This document shows positions 41,086-43,724 of a stretch of 43,724 bases of DNA, one piece after another. Positions within the stretch are counted from its first letter, which is position 1; each line of letters opens with the position of its first letter. This DNA is from Bradyrhizobium sp. (GTDB taxonomy: Bacteria; Pseudomonadota; Alphaproteobacteria; Rhizobiales; Xanthobacteraceae). Location of the stretch: contig NZ_JAUSLT010000005.1 of the NCBI RefSeq assembly GCF_030646015.1, positions 1-43,724 on the forward strand, written 5' to 3'. Position numbers and translations under genes: made by a program. Under the pieces are notes generated by a model that worked only from the letters and a program-made list of their open reading frames with translations, had not been told where the DNA came from and searched no databases.

Positions 41086-41601
41086 ATGACGGCAGAACGG
41101 CAGGAAAGAAATGGCAGCGGCCCCGGAACGGGCCTTCGCCCCGGAATAGCCTTGATCGGCTTGCTGGCCGTCCTGGCCGGCCTTCCTTCGGCGGCCGTGG
41201 CCCAGACCACCGAGCGGGTGATCGTGAACCGTTACAGCGGTCTCGCCATCGAGGGATATGACCCCGTCGCCTATTTCGTCGACGCCCGTGCCGAACCCGG
41301 CCGGCCGGAGTTCGAGGCGTCGCAGGCCGGAGCGGTCTGGCGTTTCCGCAACGAAGGCAATCGCGCTTCGTTCGTCGCCCATCCCGAGATCTACGGCCCT
41401 CAGTTCGGCGGCTACGATCCGGTCGATCTGGCCCGCGGCATCACCTATGGCGGCACCCCCCGGTTATGGCTGGTGGTGGGGCAGCGGCTTTATCTGTTCG
41501 GCCGGGAGCAACACCGGGACGCCTTTGCCGCCGATCCGGCGGGCATCCTGCGCGAGGCCAGGGCGCGCTGGCCGGCGCTGGAACGGGGTCTGGCGCGGTA
41601 G
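41086..41601 (+). CDS. YHS domain-containing exported protein
   Basis: A 171-residue protein with a signal-like helix (PGIALIGLLAVLAGLPSAAVA) followed by a YHS domain: YSGLAIEGYDPVAYFVD, then AVWRFRNEGNRASFVAHPEIYGPQFGG shortened here to FRNEGNRASFVAHPE and YGPQFGGYDP. YHS domains often bind metal or sit in copper-related proteins. Possible starts are ATG 41020, 41068 and 41086; I use 41086 because it gives a normal signal peptide, but the ribosome sites are weak. The first 30 residues are Gly/Arg-rich. It converges on the cysQ gene across a family B repeat. Confidence 0.8.
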   Translation: MTAERQERNGSGPGTGLRPGIALIGLLAVLAGLPSAAVAQTTERVIVNRYSGLAIEGYDPVAYFVDARAEPGRPEFEASQAGAVWRFRNEGNRASFVAHPEIYGPQFGGYDPVDLARGITYGGTPRLWLVVGQRLYLFGREQHRDAFAADPAGILREARARWPALERGLAR

Positions 41602-41613
41602 GGCGGTCTCTCT

Positions 41614-41737
41614 TCACCTCTCCCATTTGGAGAGAGAGGTCGAATTGCGAAGCAATTCGGGTGAGGGGTTTGTTCTATCGTTGGCCCTTAACCCCTCACC
41701 CGGCGCTGCGCGCCGACCTCTCCCGATGAGAGAGGTG
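41614..41737. repeat. Family B palindromic element between convergent genes
   Basis: Left arm CACCTCTCCCAT (near 41615) and right arm ATGAGAGAGGTG (near 41726), one mismatch. A second pair is CGGGTGAGGGGTT (41658-41670) against AACCCCTCACCCG (41690-41702), and GAATTGC-GAA-GCAATTC is a palindrome inside it (41642-41658). It fills the gap between the YHS and CysQ stops. Confidence 0.82.
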
Positions 41738-41760
41738 GAGTACGCCGCAACTCCATTGCC

Positions 41761-42603
41761 CTAAGTAGCCGCCATTGCCGCCGCCGGGTCGCCCCAGGCG
41801 ATGAATTCCGGCACGATAAAGCCTTCCCGCCCGCTGCCGAATTGCAAGGCCGCGCCCCGGCTATCGGTGATCTTGCCGCCGGCCGCGGTGACGACGGCGT
41901 GTCCCGCGGCGACATCCCATTCGCTGGTCGGGGCGAGGCGGGGATAGATGTCTGCCCCGCCTTCCGCCACCCGGCCCAATTTCACCGCCGATCCCAGCAT
42001 CTGGCGAACCGCGCCGGGCCTCGCCGCAATAAAGGCTTCCGTCCTGCTGTCGCCATGCGAGCGGCTGACGGCAACGATCCAGGGGGCGCCGGGCGCAGGA
42101 TGCTTGCGGGTTCGGATCGGTTCGGCCGCTCCCAGCGACTTGTCGTCCACGGCCAGCCGCTCCGCCCCGCGCCCGACGATGCCACGCCAGATCAATCCGA
42201 GCGCCGGCGCGCCGATAATGCCGAGTAGCGGCGTACCGTTGCTCACCAGCGCGAGATTGACCGTGAATTCGTTGCGGCCGGCGACAAATTCCTTGGTGCC
42301 ATCCAGCGGATCGATCAGGAAGAAACTGCCCTCATAGGGCGGTTTCGCCAGATGGACGCGTTCCTCCGACAGCGCCGGTATGTCAGGAGCCAGTCTTGCC
42401 AGGCCCTCGCCGATGATTCGGTCGGCGGTGAGATCCGCCTCCGTTACCGGCGATCCGTCGAGCTTGCCGTCGATCTTCATCGCGGGCCGGTTGACGGCGA
42501 GAATGGCGGCGCCGGCCCGGACCACCAGCTCGGTCAGGGGCCCCATCAGCGCGGCTGCGGCCTCGCGATCGATCGTCGGTCCTGACGAACGTGCCTCATT
42601 CAT
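41761..42603 (-). CDS. cysQ: 3'(2'),5'-bisphosphate nucleotidase CysQ
   Basis: A 280-residue enzyme of the inositol monophosphatase fold. The metal-binding DPLDGTKEF motif is at about residues 97-105, with Glu (SEERV) before it; the C-terminal WDVAAGHAVVTAAGG carries the second metal Asp. CysQ removes the 3'-phosphate of 3'-phosphoadenosine 5'-phosphate produced in sulfate assimilation, preventing inhibition. Length and motifs fit CysQ; a related inositol or fructose-bisphosphate phosphatase cannot be excluded without a search. It stands alone here, with no other sulfate genes. Confidence 0.9.
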   Translation of the reverse strand: MNEARSSGPTIDREAAAALMGPLTELVVRAGAAILAVNRPAMKIDGKLDGSPVTEADLTADRIIGEGLARLAPDIPALSEERVHLAKPPYEGSFFLIDPLDGTKEFVAGRNEFTVNLALVSNGTPLLGIIGAPALGLIWRGIVGRGAERLAVDDKSLGAAEPIRTRKHPAPGAPWIVAVSRSHGDSRTEAFIAARPGAVRQMLGSAVKLGRVAEGGADIYPRLAPTSEWDVAAGHAVVTAAGGKITDSRGAALQFGSGREGFIVPEFIAWGDPAAAMAAT

Positions 42604-42792
42604 GGCGATTTCTCGGGCAATTTCTCGGGCGATTGCTCGATCGGTTTTTTTGGGCGGGTCTCATCTACAGTTCCGTCTTTCCAGCCGAGCCGCCTTGTGG
42701 TGGCAGCACGCGCGTCCGCAGTGTATCAAGCCAGCAAGCATGCGTGATTCGCCGTGTCCGCGTCTGTCACGGAATTCCCCAGGGAACACCTT

Positions 42793-43440
42793 ATGTCTGG
42801 CACCACGACTCCCGGTCCCGCCCCCGACGCCCTCGAACTGGCGGCGCTGCTGTGTTCGCGGGTTTGCCATGATCTGATCAGTCCGGTCGGCGCCATCGTC
42901 AACGGGCTTGAGGTCCTCGACGACAATCCGAAGCCGGAAGATCGCGAATTTGCGCTCGATTTGATCCGCAAGAGCGCCAAGACCGCCTCCGCGCGGTTGC
43001 AGTTCTGTCGCCTGGCGTTCGGAGCGGCCGGATCGGCGGGCGCCCAGATCGACCTCGGCGATGCGCAGGCCATGGCGCGCGGTCACCTCGAGGACGCCAA
43101 GACCAAGATCACGTGGAATTTGCCGCGGGTGCTGCTGCCGAAGAACCGGGTCAAGCTGCTCCTGAACATGATGGTGATTGCGCAGCAGACCATCCCGCGT
43201 GGCGGGGTGCTGACGGTCGATCAGGTCGGCGAGGGCGAAGCTATGGGCTTTCGCGTCGCCGCCGCCGGGCTCAACGCCCGCATGCCGCAGAATATCGCGG
43301 ACATGCTGAGTTCGGGGTCGGCCTCCAGCATCGATGCGCACGCGGTGCAGCCTTATTATACGCGGCTGCTGGCGCAGGCCTGCGGGTTGAACGTGGTGCT
43401 CGCCCCCGAGGGCGAAGCGGTGGTCGTGACCGCCTCCTGA
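42793..43440 (+). CDS. chpT: Histidine phosphotransferase ChpT
   Basis: A 215-residue protein with the ChpT pattern: LELAALLCSRVCHDLISPVG with the phosphoacceptor His26, then GAIVNGLEVLDDN, forming the DHp-like helical pair. The C-terminal degenerate ATPase-like half includes LLLNMMVIAQQTIPRGG. ChpT passes phosphate from the hybrid kinase CckA to CtrA and CpdR, controlling the cell cycle. Start ATG at 42793 is preceded by AGGGAACACC; the longer frame from 42754 is not supported by a ribosome site. No cckA or ctrA gene is in view. Confidence 0.9.
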   Translation: MSGTTTPGPAPDALELAALLCSRVCHDLISPVGAIVNGLEVLDDNPKPEDREFALDLIRKSAKTASARLQFCRLAFGAAGSAGAQIDLGDAQAMARGHLEDAKTKITWNLPRVLLPKNRVKLLLNMMVIAQQTIPRGGVLTVDQVGEGEAMGFRVAAAGLNARMPQNIADMLSSGSASSIDAHAVQPYYTRLLAQACGLNVVLAPEGEAVVVTAS

Positions 43441-43547
43441 GCGTCAGCACGTATTTCCGCCGACATGCCCTGCACGTGATTCGAGGGGGGCTGCCGGTTT
43501 GCGATCGGAATGTGCGCAGATATCAGGGCGCTGACGCGCAAACATGG

Positions 43548-43562
43548 TTAACCAACGGTTTA
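43548..43562. promoter_or_regulatory. CtrA-like box
   Basis: TTAACCAACGGTTTA: TTAA at 43548-43551, a 7-base spacer and TTTA at 43559-43562. This matches the CtrA consensus TTAA-N7-TTAA with one mismatch. It lies about 108 bases after the chpT stop and about 155 bases before the ATG at 43717, so it could control the next gene. Confidence 0.45.
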
Positions 43563-43716
43563 CGCATGCCCCCGGCTTCAACGAAGCCGTCTTATCTCTT
43601 TGTTGAGCCCGTTCTTTTCCAATTGCTCAACCAATATTAAACGCTTTGCATAGAAGCTGGCCACGTTCCGAGAGGCGTGTCGAAATCGCGCGCCGATGCG
43701 TTCGAAGGCCTGTTTC

Positions 43717-43724
43717 ATGGATGA
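43717..43724 (+). CDS. Possible start of the next gene (cut by window edge)
   Basis: ATGGATGA ends the window, preceded by AAGG about eight bases upstream. MD(D/E) would fit the N-terminus of CheA-type histidine kinases, which start MDDLL in related genomes, but only two codons are visible. An in-frame ATG at 43696 is an alternative start. The call rests on position and start signal only. Confidence 0.25.

Noticed and set aside
42754..42792. Longer ChpT start
   Set aside because: No supporting ribosome site; ATG at 42793 fits the family length better.
1..43724. CRISPR array or restriction-modification system
   Set aside because: No spaced identical repeats and no methylase or helicase genes found.

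Overview
The window looks like chromosome of a GC-rich alphaproteobacterium of the Bradyrhizobium/Rhodopseudomonas group (Nitrobacteraceae). Reasons: protein families common in that order (ChpT, DUF1134, DUF2927, a YHS lipoprotein-like protein, a quinone/heme-anchored adenylate cyclase), several acyl-CoA/CoA-transferase genes, FixK-type TTGA-N6-TCAA boxes, and two families of intergenic palindromic elements of the kind scattered through those genomes. I see no CRISPR array, insertion sequence, prophage or rRNA. There is one tRNA gene, tRNA-Val(CAC).

Layout. 1-2.8 kb: the start of a glutathione S-transferase, a two-gene operon of a cyclic-nucleotide-binding protein and a metallo-beta-lactamase-fold hydrolase, and a single-pass membrane protein. 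2.9-4.5 kb: an exported protein with one CXXCH site. 4.5-7.1 kb: an accessory-looking patch with a stand-alone PstB-type ATPase under a FixK/FNR-like promoter, and several small proteins. 7.1-12.3 kb: GST, CoA-transferase and PutA (proline to glutamate). 12.3-14.0 kb: an exported transglutaminase-like protein, a cold-shock protein and a His-rich secreted peptide. 14.1-17.7 kb: a membrane heme / [2Fe-2S] / class III cyclase protein and a GT39-type glycosyltransferase. 17.8-21.2 kb: the YcjF/YcjX pair and a hemolysin-III-family membrane protein.

21.2-31.2 kb is a catabolic block: an SDR, a benzoylformate-decarboxylase-like ThDP enzyme bracketed by inverted repeats, then a tight minus-strand run of two tandem P450s, an acyl-CoA dehydrogenase, a class III CoA-transferase and a MaoC-type hydratase. 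A divergent isovaleryl-CoA dehydrogenase follows. The order suggests oxidation of a branched or cyclic hydrophobic substrate, CoA activation, dehydrogenation and hydration. The substrate cannot be read from sequence. 31.3-43.7 kb is mostly housekeeping and envelope genes: DUF2927, L,D-transpeptidase, a second ThDP enzyme, a PD-(D/E)XK-like protein, a HAD phosphatase, an EEP-family hydrolase, tRNA-Val, a coiled-coil membrane protein, DUF1134, YHS, CysQ and ChpT. A CtrA-like box lies after chpT.

The most notable non-coding structure is a set of eight palindromic elements (four of each family) at gene 3' ends. Two of them have been read into protein C-termini (PutA and the glycosyltransferase). 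Two others form a long inverted repeat around the decarboxylase gene. The best candidates for something little described are the FixK-box/orphan-PstB patch and the redox-sensing cyclase. I do not see a clearly new multi-gene defence or mobile system.
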